A stretch of 64,000 nucleotides of DNA from Marinoscillum sp. 108 (GTDB lineage Bacteria; Bacteroidota; Bacteroidia; Cytophagales; Cyclobacteriaceae). Of the stretch, positions 17,501 through 25,993 are shown in pieces. The stretch lies in NCBI RefSeq assembly GCF_902506655.1, contig NZ_LR734808.1, positions 496,001 through 560,000 on the forward strand. Direction: 5' to 3'. Each line of letters begins with the position of its first letter. Position 1 is the stretch's first letter. The notes beneath the pieces were generated by a model. That model searched no databases and had not been told where the DNA came from. It worked only from the letters and a program-made list of their open reading frames with translations. The translations under genes and the position numbers were made by a program.

Positions 17501-19856
17501 TTCTATTGGTGTACTGCAGAATATTGGTTTAATTAATATAAATGTTTTAGGTAATGATTATGTGGGATCTTTGGTAGGCTATAATAGAGGTGAAATCCAA
17601 AATATTTATGCTACAGGGTCGGTAAGCGGGGCAATGCAAGTTGGTGGTTTGGTAGGATATAACGAAGGTGACGCTACCATGACCAATTCTTACGCTGCAG
17701 TTTCGGTTACGGGTGCAGAAAGAGTAGGAGGCTTAGTAGGGTACAATAGTGGGGCGCATATCAGTTTTTGTTATGCGACAGGTTTAGTAAGTGGACAAAA
17801 TGATGTTGGTGGATTTCTTGGTTTGGAAATTTTTGGTAGTGTCAATGATAATTTCTGGAACATAGATCAAAATACGATAGGAGTAGGTTTTGATGATGAC
17901 CCTGCGGGAGTCACCGGCCTCACCACTGCCCAAATGCAAGATCAAACTGAGTTTACCAACTGGGACTTCACAGATACCTGGCAAATGGACAATGGCTGTG
18001 TCAATGATGGCTACCCTATTTTTCAATGGCAGGCTAACCCGGAAAAGGTCACTGTCAGTTTGGGTGAGGATATATCACAATGCGGAGGAACGGTCCTCCT
18101 TGATGCAGGCAATTCTGGTGCCAGCTACCTTTGGAGTACTGGAGCTATTACCCAAACCATTGAAGTCACCACTACAGGAACATATTCAGTTGTGGTCAGC
18201 AAAGAAAACGCCTGTGACGGCTCAGATGAAATTGAGGTCACCATTAATGCACAACCTGAATTTGCGCTAGCCACTCCAACTCCATCGTGTGGTGAGTATA
18301 CCATAGAAGGCCCTGATGGGTTTGCTTCCTATAGCTGGAGCAATGGAGAGACCACTCAGTCTATTACAGTAACTGAAAGCGGGACTTATTCGCTGACAGT
18401 AACCAACGAAGATGGCTGTACGGCTGAGGATGAAGTGGAGGTGACCGTCAATGAAATTCCGGTTGTCACGATTGCTGGTGCAGATACTCCGGTCTGTGGA
18501 GGATTCGAATTTACGTTGACTGCTACAGCGACTGCCGGGGAGGTGACCTGGTATGATTCTGAGACTAAAGACAATGTGCTTTCTGAAGTGGCAAGTTTAA
18601 CCACCTCACTGCCTAACACCGCAAGCTTCTGGGTAGAGGCCGTCAATGGTGACTGTAAGAGTGAGCTGAAAGAGGTGGTAGTGAATGTGAGGTATTGCTA
18701 TAGTGGTGGAGCGGGAACAGTGAGTGACCCTTTTCTGATCAGCAATAAGAAGGATCTGGATTCACTGATGAAGTTGACGGATGATTATGATAAGCATTTT
18801 CTGCAAACGGAGAATATTTCTTTTACTGCTTCGGATTTTGCCGAGGATGGTGAGTTTTACAATGATGAGTATGGGGTAGCGCTTAATACTGGGCAATTCA
18901 CTGGCAGTTATGATGGTGGCTATCACACCATTGACGGGATGGTCTATATATTTCCATATGTGAGCGGCCTCTTTTATTATCTCAACGGAGAGGTCAGGAA
19001 TTTAGGGCTTACGAATGTGAGTTTAGGTAGTGGTGTTGATCCTGACAATGGTGCCGGACTCGTAAACATCCTTTATGAGAACGGGAGAATAGAAAATTGT
19101 TATACGACTGGAGCTCTGAAAGGGGATGTCTCTCGGTCATTAGGAGGGCTCGTAGGGCTGATGTATGGGGGTACAGTGAGTAATTGCTATTCAACCGCCT
19201 CTGTAGAAACGATAGATGCGAGAAATACCGGAGGCTTAATAGGAGAAACCAGAGGCGGAAGTATCGTGAATTCATATTCCTCAGGATTCGTGAAAGGTGC
19301 CACCAATACCGGGCCGGGTGTGCCTTTGTTTCAGGGCGGCTTTATAGGTCGTGCGGCAGCTGCTACCGTTACCAATTGCTACTGGGATGTGGAAACCAGC
19401 AATCAGACTGGCAGTGCCGGTGGCACCGGGCTCACCACTGCCCAGATGAAAGACCCTTACAGTTTTGTAGATGCAGGTTGGGACTTTAAGTGTATAGGCT
19501 CTGAGGAGATTTGGGACATGGACCTTGACAATATCAACAATGGCTATCCGATCTTGGGATGGCAGTCTGATAATGAAAGTTGTGTCTTAATTCTGGAGAC
19601 AGAAGACTCAAAGGAAACAGCTATTATCTATCCTTCAATCACTTCCGGTCTTGTTTCCATTAGGATGGAAGGCAGGGGTAACGTGGATCACTTGGAGGTT
19701 TATGATATGATGGGCCGCAGGGTACTGTATAAGGACATCTATGTGCCCATGCAGGAAACTAAAATTGACTTATCGGGCGAGCGTCCGGGAATTTATTTAG
19801 TCAGGGTATTTAGCGGATCCACCCAAACGACTCATCGGGTGATCCTTCAGAATTAA
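14595..19856 (+). CDS. Giant repetitive surface protein with T9SS sorting domain
   Basis: This is a 1753-residue secreted protein. A signal peptide (LLFLSIQSSMGQ) is followed by a propeller-like region with YDLSTA repeats (about 40-300). Four 90-residue Ig-like repeats cover about 316-675, then two Ig/cadherin-like domains. A GLUG-motif block (about 920-1110; VGGLVGYNEG, SYAAVSVTG), PKD/Ig-like domains with YLWSTGA and YSWSNGE, and a second GLUG block (about 1400-1640) come next. The C-terminus IYPSITSGLVSIRM ... GIYLVRVFSG is a type A T9SS sorting domain. It is probably an adhesin or matrix protein exported through T9SS. It follows the LytTR system after 122 bases. Confidence 0.9.
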   Translation: MTTIRRKTPWLTQMVRATFLLFLSIQSSMGQDIASATFVQSKDVFSDISSPGGIWVNSDGTAIFLSGTSFSTEDVVYTYDLSVAYDLSTAVRSVAKTFTMGNSDFTITPHDLVFKPDGSMLFVVGSYFDLNTFDQGDSLYSFSLSTPFDVSTAVLANRARFDISAEEDFTSGVELNNDGSKIFIIGKTNDQVVEYNLSVAYDITTASLGNTFSVNVETGSPESFRFSQDGLMMYAVHLDMGANQSSIFTYSLSSAYDISTATYAGPGESLVLSFSDIRPLGLAFGGESKMYLFGTNDSGSPIREYDLEVAPDDVTPPVVTVDALITNVVSPELTGTIDDPTATIEVTVNGSTYTATNNGTTWTLTAGTISPDLADGTYEVSVTATDAALNEGMDATSDELIIDTTTPVVTIDELITNVVSPELTGTIDDATAMVEVTVNSSTYAATNNGTTWTLDAGTISPDLADGTYEVSVTATDAAMNAGTDATTDELVVDTTTPVVTVDELITNVVSPELTGTIDDATATIEVTVNGNAYAATNNGTTWTLAAGTITPDLTDDTYEVSVTATDAAMNVGTDATADELTIDTTAPVVTVDELITNVVSPELTGTIDEASAIIEVTVDGTAYMATNNGTTWTLAAGTISPDLADGTYEVSVLATDAAGNIGADDTDTELTIDLISPGIEIIDESGNVPTVVNGDFVVLIAFVEPGAESAEAVTGFEVSEIGLTNATLSGDMVSFDDGYLVNISPDGNGDVIIDIAADVAIDAAGNSNTAAQITVVYDIDPPTVTITGALSSIPYDDLSAFSVTFEFNELLGAEDAGFELADITVMNASVANLQVSDDPLVYTVDVTPDGNGDVTIELVEASIQDIAGNAYVGETQEMIPLSTPFNGQGTEESPFEIATKTDLKILSENSIFWNKHFIQTADITFEDSDTYTPIGIYSANPFSGSYNGMNHTISDLQISGSDEIGLFGYSIGVLQNIGLININVLGNDYVGSLVGYNRGEIQNIYATGSVSGAMQVGGLVGYNEGDATMTNSYAAVSVTGAERVGGLVGYNSGAHISFCYATGLVSGQNDVGGFLGLEIFGSVNDNFWNIDQNTIGVGFDDDPAGVTGLTTAQMQDQTEFTNWDFTDTWQMDNGCVNDGYPIFQWQANPEKVTVSLGEDISQCGGTVLLDAGNSGASYLWSTGAITQTIEVTTTGTYSVVVSKENACDGSDEIEVTINAQPEFALATPTPSCGEYTIEGPDGFASYSWSNGETTQSITVTESGTYSLTVTNEDGCTAEDEVEVTVNEIPVVTIAGADTPVCGGFEFTLTATATAGEVTWYDSETKDNVLSEVASLTTSLPNTASFWVEAVNGDCKSELKEVVVNVRYCYSGGAGTVSDPFLISNKKDLDSLMKLTDDYDKHFLQTENISFTASDFAEDGEFYNDEYGVALNTGQFTGSYDGGYHTIDGMVYIFPYVSGLFYYLNGEVRNLGLTNVSLGSGVDPDNGAGLVNILYENGRIENCYTTGALKGDVSRSLGGLVGLMYGGTVSNCYSTASVETIDARNTGGLIGETRGGSIVNSYSSGFVKGATNTGPGVPLFQGGFIGRAAAATVTNCYWDVETSNQTGSAGGTGLTTAQMKDPYSFVDAGWDFKCIGSEEIWDMDLDNINNGYPILGWQSDNESCVLILETEDSKETAIIYPSITSGLVSIRMEGRGNVDHLEVYDMMGRRVLYKDIYVPMQETKIDLSGERPGIYLVRVFSGSTQTTHRVILQN
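15541..16620 (+). repeat. Four tandem 270-bp repeats inside the giant gene
   Basis: The segment beginning PVVTVDELITNVVSPELTG recurs at 15541, 15811, 16081 and 16351, and the fifth boundary falls at 16621. This gives four units of exactly 270 bases (90 codons). Nucleotide differences are scattered and mostly silent or conservative. Each unit encodes one Ig-like domain with NNGTTWTL and DGTYEVSVTATDAA motifs. Confidence 0.92.
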
Positions 19857-19885
19857 TTTATTAAGCACTCAAAAAATTGATCATA

Positions 19886-20362
19886 ATGAAGAATCTAAAA
19901 GTAGCACTTCTGGTTATCACCATTGCTTCATTAATAGTATGTACAGGTTGTCCAGAAGCTGGGGATGATTCCTCAGATTTCGATGTGACAGGATATTGGA
20001 AAACAGAAAATTCTTCGGTTGAGCCTTCAGCAGACATTGCAGAGAAAGGAGACTGGACGGAGTTTAGACTTGATCTGCAATCTGAGTCTGACCTGTTGTT
20101 CGCTTATAGTATAGAAAATGTACCGGATGGTTTTAATACGGTTTGGCCTGAGGGTGAGGGTACTTATACTTATGATGCTACCTCCAAGGTCATAAAATTT
20201 ACCGCTTCAACCGGTGTTGAATTTGAGGCCACTGTGACCGATGATAATTTCCCGGATGACTTTACTGTCCAGCGTAAGCCGTCCACTAATTCCAGCGGAC
20301 GAACAAGTGGCCTCAAAGATCCCTGGATATTTAAGATGCTTGACGCGAGCGATGACGATTAA
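19886..20362 (+). CDS. Lipoprotein of unknown function
   Basis: This is a 158-residue protein. The ATG at 19886 gives a clean lipoprotein signal, KNLKVALLVITIASLIVCTGC, with the lipid-modified Cys at about residue 21 followed by PEAG. The mature part is acidic and strand-rich (DFDVTGYWKTEN, GTYTYDATSKVIKFTAS) and resembles small lipocalin-like or DUF-type envelope lipoproteins. It lies 29 bases after the giant surface gene and 15 bases before the thioredoxin-like gene, so it may join either transcript. Confidence 0.75.
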   Translation: MKNLKVALLVITIASLIVCTGCPEAGDDSSDFDVTGYWKTENSSVEPSADIAEKGDWTEFRLDLQSESDLLFAYSIENVPDGFNTVWPEGEGTYTYDATSKVIKFTASTGVEFEATVTDDNFPDDFTVQRKPSTNSSGRTSGLKDPWIFKMLDASDDD

Positions 20363-20376
20363 GATTTGGATATCTT

Positions 20377-20784
20377 ATGTTAGTAAGAATCCTTTGGATG
20401 TCATTGGCCTTCGGGCTAATGACATCTTATAATTCCCCGCCTGAAGGCAATAAATACCAACTGATCATTTTTGAAGGATCGGACTGGTGTGTCAACTGTC
20501 GCAGGTTGGAGCGGTCTGTTTTATCTGATGTAGATTTTCAGGTGTTTTTGGAAGCCAATAATATATCACTGATCCGGGTGGACTTTCCTCAAAGGAATAA
20601 ACTGACAGCTGCCCAAAAAAACCAAAATGATTCCATAGCCAGGAGATATGATTTTCGGGGTGTTTACCCTACCATTGTGTTGGTGGAACCAACAGATCAG
20701 GCCTATCTGGAGCTCGGCTATATGAATGAAACCAGCAGTGATTTTGCCAGGAGGATCGATTTGGGGTTAAAACAACTGAAGTGA
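20377..20784 (+). CDS. Thioredoxin-fold protein
   Basis: This 135-residue protein has a short hydrophobic N-terminus (VRILWMSLAFGLMTS) that can serve as a signal sequence. The active site is FEGSDWCVNCRRLERSVLSD, a CxxC within the WCxxC context of thioredoxin-like reductases, followed by the cis-Pro strand GVYPTIVLV. It is likely a periplasmic thiol-disulfide protein. Its stop overlaps the GTG start of the apbE gene by 4 bases. In this module it may keep cysteines of its partners reduced; that role is inferred. Confidence 0.85.
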   Translation: MLVRILWMSLAFGLMTSYNSPPEGNKYQLIIFEGSDWCVNCRRLERSVLSDVDFQVFLEANNISLIRVDFPQRNKLTAAQKNQNDSIARRYDFRGVYPTIVLVEPTDQAYLELGYMNETSSDFARRIDLGLKQLK

Positions 20785-21707
20785 AAGAATGGAATGTCAC
20801 CAAACGTTTGATGGGATGCACTTTCAGCCTCGGAGTGGTAGAGGAGAACAGGGATCGGGCAGGCCAAATCCTGCAGGCCGGAATAGATGAAATTGTACGC
20901 ATTGAGGGGTTGCTTTCAGAGTTTTTGCCGGATTCTGAGGTTAGTAAAATCAATAATCATCCCTCTGATCTGCCCATTGCCCTGGACCCGGAGTGTTTTC
21001 ACCTGATTGATCGGTCGGTGAAAATAAGCCGTCTGACACACGGAGCATTTGACATTACAGTGAGCCCGCTCAAGGGGCTGTATCAGTTTCGTAAAAATCA
21101 TTTTGAGTTTCCTTCCCAAGAGGCGGTGGAAGCAGCACTCACTACCGTGGGGTATATTGGCCTCATCCTGGACCATGAATCTCATTCCATACAGAAGCAC
21201 GATGGCATGCGCATTAGTTTTGCCGCGATAGGTAAAGGTTATGCATCCGATCAGGTGAAAGCCCTGTGGCAATCCATGGGTGTGACCTCAGGTTTTGTCA
21301 ATGCCAGCGGGGATCTCAATGCCTTTGGACTCAATCAATGGGGGAATGCCTGGAAGGTGGGGGTTTCTGATCCCGAAAACCATGATAAAATACTTTTTCA
21401 GATTCCCATTCACAATGCATCTGTGGCCACCTCCGGAGATGCTGAGCAGTATTTTATCCATGAAGGCAAACGCTATTCACACACCATTAGTCCCTTCACC
21501 GGATTACCTTTATCAGGTGTGTCCAGCGTCACCGTGATTTCGCCCAGCGCGGAACTCTCCGATGCACTGGCTACGGCAGCCTATGTGAAAGGGGTGGATG
21601 AGGGGATGGCACTCATCAATGAATTGCCCCAGACACATTGTATCATGTTGGATGATAAGCAAGAGGTCTTCTTTTCAAAGGATATTCAATATGAAGCAAT
21701 TAGTTAG
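20781..21707 (+). CDS. apbE: FAD:protein FMN transferase
   Basis: This 308-residue ApbE protein starts at a GTG overlapping the previous stop. Family motifs are RLMGCTFSL at the N-terminus, GAFDITVSPL, ISFAAIGKGYASDQVK, GFVNASGDLNAFG, VATSGDAEQYF and RYSHTISPFTGLPLSG. These form the FAD- and Mg-binding site. ApbE moves FMN from FAD onto a Thr or Ser of exported flavoproteins. No lipobox is visible, so export is uncertain. It is the second gene of a four-gene module with the thioredoxin-like, DUF4266 and DUF3570 proteins. Confidence 0.93.
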   Translation: MKEWNVTKRLMGCTFSLGVVEENRDRAGQILQAGIDEIVRIEGLLSEFLPDSEVSKINNHPSDLPIALDPECFHLIDRSVKISRLTHGAFDITVSPLKGLYQFRKNHFEFPSQEAVEAALTTVGYIGLILDHESHSIQKHDGMRISFAAIGKGYASDQVKALWQSMGVTSGFVNASGDLNAFGLNQWGNAWKVGVSDPENHDKILFQIPIHNASVATSGDAEQYFIHEGKRYSHTISPFTGLPLSGVSSVTVISPSAELSDALATAAYVKGVDEGMALINELPQTHCIMLDDKQEVFFSKDIQYEAIS

Positions 21708-21900
21708 ACTTTTGATTTTAGCAGGTGTGCTGTCCTCGTGTGCTTCACTTAAGCCCTATGAGCGGCAGTATGTGGATGATCCAGAGATGCAGATGGATTT
21801 TGATAATGGAGTGCGTTTTTCCAACTATGTCCATTCGATTCGCGAGGGAGCTACACCGGCAGGTGCCCCCAAATCAAGTGGTGGATGTGGGTGTAATTGA
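21691..21900 (+). CDS. DUF4266 small lipoprotein
   Basis: This 69-residue protein overlaps the 3' end of apbE by 17 bases. Its lipoprotein signal (KQLVRLLILAGVLSSC) is followed by SLKPYERQYVDDPEMQ, NGVRFSNYVHSIREGATP and a Gly/Cys tail GGCGCN. This is the DUF4266 pattern, a family that travels with DUF3570 and ApbE. Function is unknown. A Cys-rich tail on a surface lipoprotein could bind metal or be a thiol partner. Confidence 0.88.
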   Translation: MKQLVRLLILAGVLSSCASLKPYERQYVDDPEMQMDFDNGVRFSNYVHSIREGATPAGAPKSSGGCGCN

Positions 21901-21910
21901 TCGATAAAGG

Positions 21911-23188
21911 ATGGTTCGAATCAGAGAGATATTAGCCGGAGCCCTCATTAGCGCTCACCTCATGATCAAAGCTCAGCATCAAAGGAGTGAGGTTGACGAC
22001 AGCCAATATGCGGATGAAGTTCTGGTGAATAACTATCCTGCCCAGGAAGCGCAAATACTCAGCCTCACTGATAGTGGTGCCAGCCAGGCAGTTGATCCTC
22101 TCCAGGTAGAAATAGTATATAACCACTATATCCAGGATGGCAGCAACTCTGCGGTGACTGGAGGAATAGGTACCGAGAATCTCACGGTGTACGGGCCATC
22201 GCTTCGTGTCAGGAAGGATCGTGCCAATCATTATGTACAGATGCAGACCGGGGTAGATATCATTTCTTCTGCTTCGGCTGATAATATTGATTTTATTGTC
22301 TCCTCTGCTTCACGATTAGACGGAAGGGGTTACCTCTATGGTACGTATGGCCATCACCTGAGAGGGTCAGGGCTGACGCTTGATGGCGGACTTGGGTTGT
22401 CTTTGGAGAGTGATTATAGTTCACTGAAGACTGAAATTGGTGTTGCAAAAGAAAGTGCAGACCAAATGAAAAAGTACAGTCTACAGTTTCAAATGTATAA
22501 TGATGACCTGAGGTGGGGTTTGTTTCACTCCGGTTATTACCGACCGACCAAGCTTATTTACCCTTTTGAGCTGCGCAACCGCAATAGAAAATGGTATGAG
22601 ACCCACAATCGAAATTCGTATATCCTGAAAGGGGGCTACACACAGGTACTTAACCGCAGAAATATGCTCGGATTGTTTACAGATCTTACGCTTCAGAAGG
22701 GACTGCTGGCCACCCCTTTTCACAGGATTTATTTTACGGATGGATTCCTGAAGGTGGAGCAATTGCCATATGAGCGATGGAAAGGAGGAATAGCCTTCAG
22801 ACTCAACTCGTTTGTGGGTGGAGCAATCATTCTGAAGAACACTGTGAATCTTTATTCGGATAGTTTTGGGATTCGCGCCCTGACCACCCAAAATGAGACA
22901 AGTATTAAAATCACGCCTGTTTTGATCGTGACTCCTCATTTTCGGTTTTATGTGCAGCAAGGCAGCCGCTATTTTGCCGGGTATGGTGAGCACGAAAGAA
23001 CGGAGCGATATTTCACCTCAGACTATGATCTGTCCAGTTTCGAAACCTACACCATGGGCATTGGGTTAAAAAAGCGTTTTGTCCACAAATCAGCTTTGCA
23101 AACCGTGGCCTTAAGATACAGCTATATGCACCGCTCCAATGGACTGCAGGCGCATATTATTTCTACCTCATTTCAACTTGATAAATAG
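21911..23188 (+). CDS. DUF3570 outer-membrane protein
   Basis: This 425-residue protein starts 10 bases after the DUF4266 stop. After a short signal-like start (ILAGALISAHLMIKAQ) it consists of amphipathic strands typical of a barrel (ENLTVYGPSLRVRKD, RGYLYGTYGHHLRG, GLTLDGGLGLSLESDY, YFAGYGEHERTERYFTSDY). It ends in ALRYSYMHRSNGLQAHIISTSFQLDK with aromatic terminal strands. It fits DUF3570, a family found with ApbE and DUF4266. Predicted location is the outer membrane. Confidence 0.88.
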   Translation: MVRIREILAGALISAHLMIKAQHQRSEVDDSQYADEVLVNNYPAQEAQILSLTDSGASQAVDPLQVEIVYNHYIQDGSNSAVTGGIGTENLTVYGPSLRVRKDRANHYVQMQTGVDIISSASADNIDFIVSSASRLDGRGYLYGTYGHHLRGSGLTLDGGLGLSLESDYSSLKTEIGVAKESADQMKKYSLQFQMYNDDLRWGLFHSGYYRPTKLIYPFELRNRNRKWYETHNRNSYILKGGYTQVLNRRNMLGLFTDLTLQKGLLATPFHRIYFTDGFLKVEQLPYERWKGGIAFRLNSFVGGAIILKNTVNLYSDSFGIRALTTQNETSIKITPVLIVTPHFRFYVQQGSRYFAGYGEHERTERYFTSDYDLSSFETYTMGIGLKKRFVHKSALQTVALRYSYMHRSNGLQAHIISTSFQLDK

Positions 23189-23261
23189 AAGGTATGGGGC
23201 TCAGGAGAGATAAATATGTAGCCCTGAGATGGTGTCACAGGGCCACATGATTCAGAAATAC

Positions 23262-23756
23262 CTACGGTTTTTTACCACTCAGAATCTCATTGATAAGCGC
23301 CTCCCATTTTTTGATGAGTTGTAGCTCTCCATTGAGTTGAAAGTGGTCCTCAGAATTGAAAAACTCAAACTGGCTGGCCGCAATACTTTTATCTATTGGT
23401 AAAAAAGTAAGTTCCAGTTTGTCAGTTACCGACTCATGACCACCTTTGGTTTTGATGCTCCTTTTGGTGCTGTCTATCCTACATTTTTGGATGGCATTCA
23501 GCGGAATACACTGCTCCAGCATCTCCTCATTTCTGATTTTAACAAAGAAGACAAAGTCTCTTGCCGCGGAGATCCCCACGGCAAAGTCAATCCCACAGTC
23601 ATAGATTGATACTTCCCGATTGTAGGAAGCTGCAATGACCTTCAAGCCATTAATAAGTTCATGCTCCTTTTTTTTAGTGCTTCTGCGCATTAATACAAAT
23701 GGTACAATACACAAGGCTGTTGCACCCAGCCCGATAATGGTTGTTCCCAACTCCAT
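23262..23756 (-). CDS. Hypothetical membrane-anchored protein
   Basis: The protein is 164 residues from the ATG that opens a single transmembrane helix (MELGTTIIGLGATALCIVPFV); an upstream ATG at 23798 adds a polar 14-residue extension. After RRSTKKK, which holds the helix end in the cytoplasm, comes a soluble domain with PH-like strand content (REVSIYDCGIDFAVGIS, FVFFVKIRNEEML). It is not recognised. It is convergent with the DUF3570 gene. Confidence 0.6.
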   Translation of the reverse strand: MELGTTIIGLGATALCIVPFVLMRRSTKKKEHELINGLKVIAASYNREVSIYDCGIDFAVGISAARDFVFFVKIRNEEMLEQCIPLNAIQKCRIDSTKRSIKTKGGHESVTDKLELTFLPIDKSIAASQFEFFNSEDHFQLNGELQLIKKWEALINEILSGKKP

Positions 23757-23867
23757 GTTTTTATATTTTATTATGTGAGTGATCATCATTTCCGGCATGT
23801 AAGCCGCCGGAAATTCAATTAAGAAAAAGGCAAACAGAAGTGCCTTCAGGTGAAGTATGGGAGGGAA

Positions 23868-24233
23868 CTAAAAGAAGAAATGAAAAGGGTAGAGGAGATC
23901 GGTCTTCTCTTGCTCAATAAGAAGATTGAGCACATGATAGTATAGTCCATTAAATGGCCTGTCGAAATGGAATGAATGTGCCCACAGAACCGCCCAGGTC
24001 TGACTCTCATTGGTGGGATAGGGTCTTGGTGAAGAAGTCCCCTGAATGATGACATTGTAGGTCGGGGGGAAGGTGTGCTTGAACTGATCGCTTAACTGAT
24101 CTGATTGATAATAAGCAGCAGTCCCTTGCTTTTGCACGAGGAGATGAGCCTGTGCAGAACAAGCCAACCCAATAGCCAACAGGTAAATGGCTAATAAGGA
24201 TGTAATTGTGCCTGTTTTCTTTAGAATATTCAA
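23868..24233 (-). CDS. Small exported hypothetical protein
   Basis: This is a 121-residue protein with a likely signal peptide (residues 1-30, SLLAIYLLAIGLACSAQA) and a short mature part containing ESQTWAVLWAHSFHFDRPFNG. No family is recognised. It lies alone between the anchored protein and the antiporter. It is probably real because it has a coherent signal peptide and no competing frame. Confidence 0.45.
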   Translation of the reverse strand: MNILKKTGTITSLLAIYLLAIGLACSAQAHLLVQKQGTAAYYQSDQLSDQFKHTFPPTYNVIIQGTSSPRPYPTNESQTWAVLWAHSFHFDRPFNGLYYHVLNLLIEQEKTDLLYPFHFFF

Positions 24234-24327
24234 TTATGAACGTAGTAAATGGTATCAAACATCTCAAACCACTAAAATACGAAGTTGGTTGAATTTTTTT
24301 GTTTTTTTAGTCAGCGGCATAGGCGTA

Positions 24328-25797
24328 TCATGACTTATCCATTCGCAGTGAAGTATAGACTTCATTCAATACATCCTTTTTGTCGGTGAGTACCACCAGC
24401 TTATCACGGGCCATCAGTTCGGTAGAACCGTTTGGGGTTAGGTAATTCCCTTCACGCTCTATCATAGCGATGATGGCGTTTTTCGGAAACTTCAAGTCCA
24501 CTATTTTCAAACCGATGGCCGTAGAGTTTTCCTCCACCACTATTTCCTTCATTAAGGTTTTGGGATGCTCCACCATGAGTTGATCCGTGGGGGATAGCGG
24601 CTTTGCCTTCTCTGGCAGTCCAACGTTCAGCCATTTCGCTACGATGGACAAGGTGGTGCCCTGTACAAGCACAGAGGAGATGGACACAAAGAATACGATG
24701 TTGAAAATGGCATGAGATTTATCTATTCCGGCCAGCAGTGGATAGGTGGCAAATACGATGGGTACTGCACCTCTTAAGCCCACCCACGAAATATAAAATC
24801 TCCGTTTCAGCCTCATTTTAAACGGGATGAGTGCAATGAAAACGGCGAGCGGACGAGCGACCAGGATGAGGAAGATGCTGATCAACAGGCCAACACCGAT
24901 GAAGGGGATAATCTGACTCGGAAAGACCAATAAACCCAACGTAAGGAACAGGACGATCTGCATCAACCAGGCCAGCCCATCAAACATCCGCATGATGGTC
25001 TTTTTGTGAATCAAATTTTGATTGCCTAGATAAACCGAACAGATATATATCGCAAGAAAGCCATTGCCGCCTATGGCGTCCGTTGCGGAAAAGGTGATAA
25101 ACATAAGGGCTATGGTGAGCACCGGATATAGCCCCTCATAATCCAGTTTGATTTTATTAATCACGATTTTGCTGAGCTTTCCGAAGAGAAAACCGGCTAC
25201 TCCACCTATGCTCATTTGAAGGAACAACAATGGTATAATTGAGAAAATGCTTTGCTCCGGCTCCTGTACCAGTGAAAGAAAGGCAATGGTAAGTACATAG
25301 GCCATTGGGTCGTTACTTCCACTTTCCAGCTCCAATGTAGGTCTGAGGTTCTTCTTCAGAGCGAGGTTTCTACCTCTCAATATGGAAAAGACAGCCGCAG
25401 CATCGGTAGACGAGACAATGGCACCCAGCAGGAGACTCTCATACAGACTAAAGTCCGTGATGAGGTAAACAAAATAGCCCAGACCAATGGCGGTTAAGAG
25501 AACACCGAGTGTAGACAGGGCAATACCTTCTTTTAATACGGGCTTTACAGATTGCCAACTGGTGTCTAAACCTCCTGAGAACAAGATGAAATTAAGAGAA
25601 ACCACTCCTATGAACTGTGCGATTTGAGGATTGTCAAAATAGATACCTCCAATACCATCTGATCCGGCCAGCATGCCAATGGTAAGGAATAGCAACAACG
25701 TGGGGATACCGAATCGATAACTGGTTTTCCCGGCGATGATGCTTATGAGCAATAGTACCGACCCAATAAGAATGATATTTTCTATGGTGATGTTCAT
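24328..25797 (-). CDS. CPA1-type K+/H+ (cation/proton) antiporter with TrkA-C domain
   Basis: This is a 489-residue protein. Residues 1-390 hold about 12 helices with antiporter landmarks GIPTLLLFLTIGMLAGSDG, SLNFILFSGGLDTSW, SSTDAAAVFSILRGR and LESGSNDPMAYVL, where the Ser-Asn-Asp and Asp-Ala residues carry cation binding. Residues about 410-485 are a TrkA-C ligand-binding domain (STAIGLKIVDLKFPKNAIIAMI). It matches the CvrA/NhaP2 family that exports potassium or sodium. It is monocistronic and has a T-rich tail after the stop. Ion preference cannot be assigned by eye. Confidence 0.9.
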   Translation of the reverse strand: MNITIENIILIGSVLLLISIIAGKTSYRFGIPTLLLFLTIGMLAGSDGIGGIYFDNPQIAQFIGVVSLNFILFSGGLDTSWQSVKPVLKEGIALSTLGVLLTAIGLGYFVYLITDFSLYESLLLGAIVSSTDAAAVFSILRGRNLALKKNLRPTLELESGSNDPMAYVLTIAFLSLVQEPEQSIFSIIPLLFLQMSIGGVAGFLFGKLSKIVINKIKLDYEGLYPVLTIALMFITFSATDAIGGNGFLAIYICSVYLGNQNLIHKKTIMRMFDGLAWLMQIVLFLTLGLLVFPSQIIPFIGVGLLISIFLILVARPLAVFIALIPFKMRLKRRFYISWVGLRGAVPIVFATYPLLAGIDKSHAIFNIVFFVSISSVLVQGTTLSIVAKWLNVGLPEKAKPLSPTDQLMVEHPKTLMKEIVVEENSTAIGLKIVDLKFPKNAIIAMIEREGNYLTPNGSTELMARDKLVVLTDKKDVLNEVYTSLRMDKS

Positions 25798-25993
25798 ATA
25801 CTTCCGATCAGGCTGTTTTTGCTCATAGCTAGTTTGAGTGTCTCAAAATACATCAAAAGGGTTGTCCGATACAATCGGTCTTATCCAATGGACTAATATT
25901 AGACCCACCTATTTTGAGCTTTGAGGACTAAAGCCACCAGCTCCCATACAAATTATTCAATTAGCCTTGAGTAATCAAGTACTTAGGGGTTTA

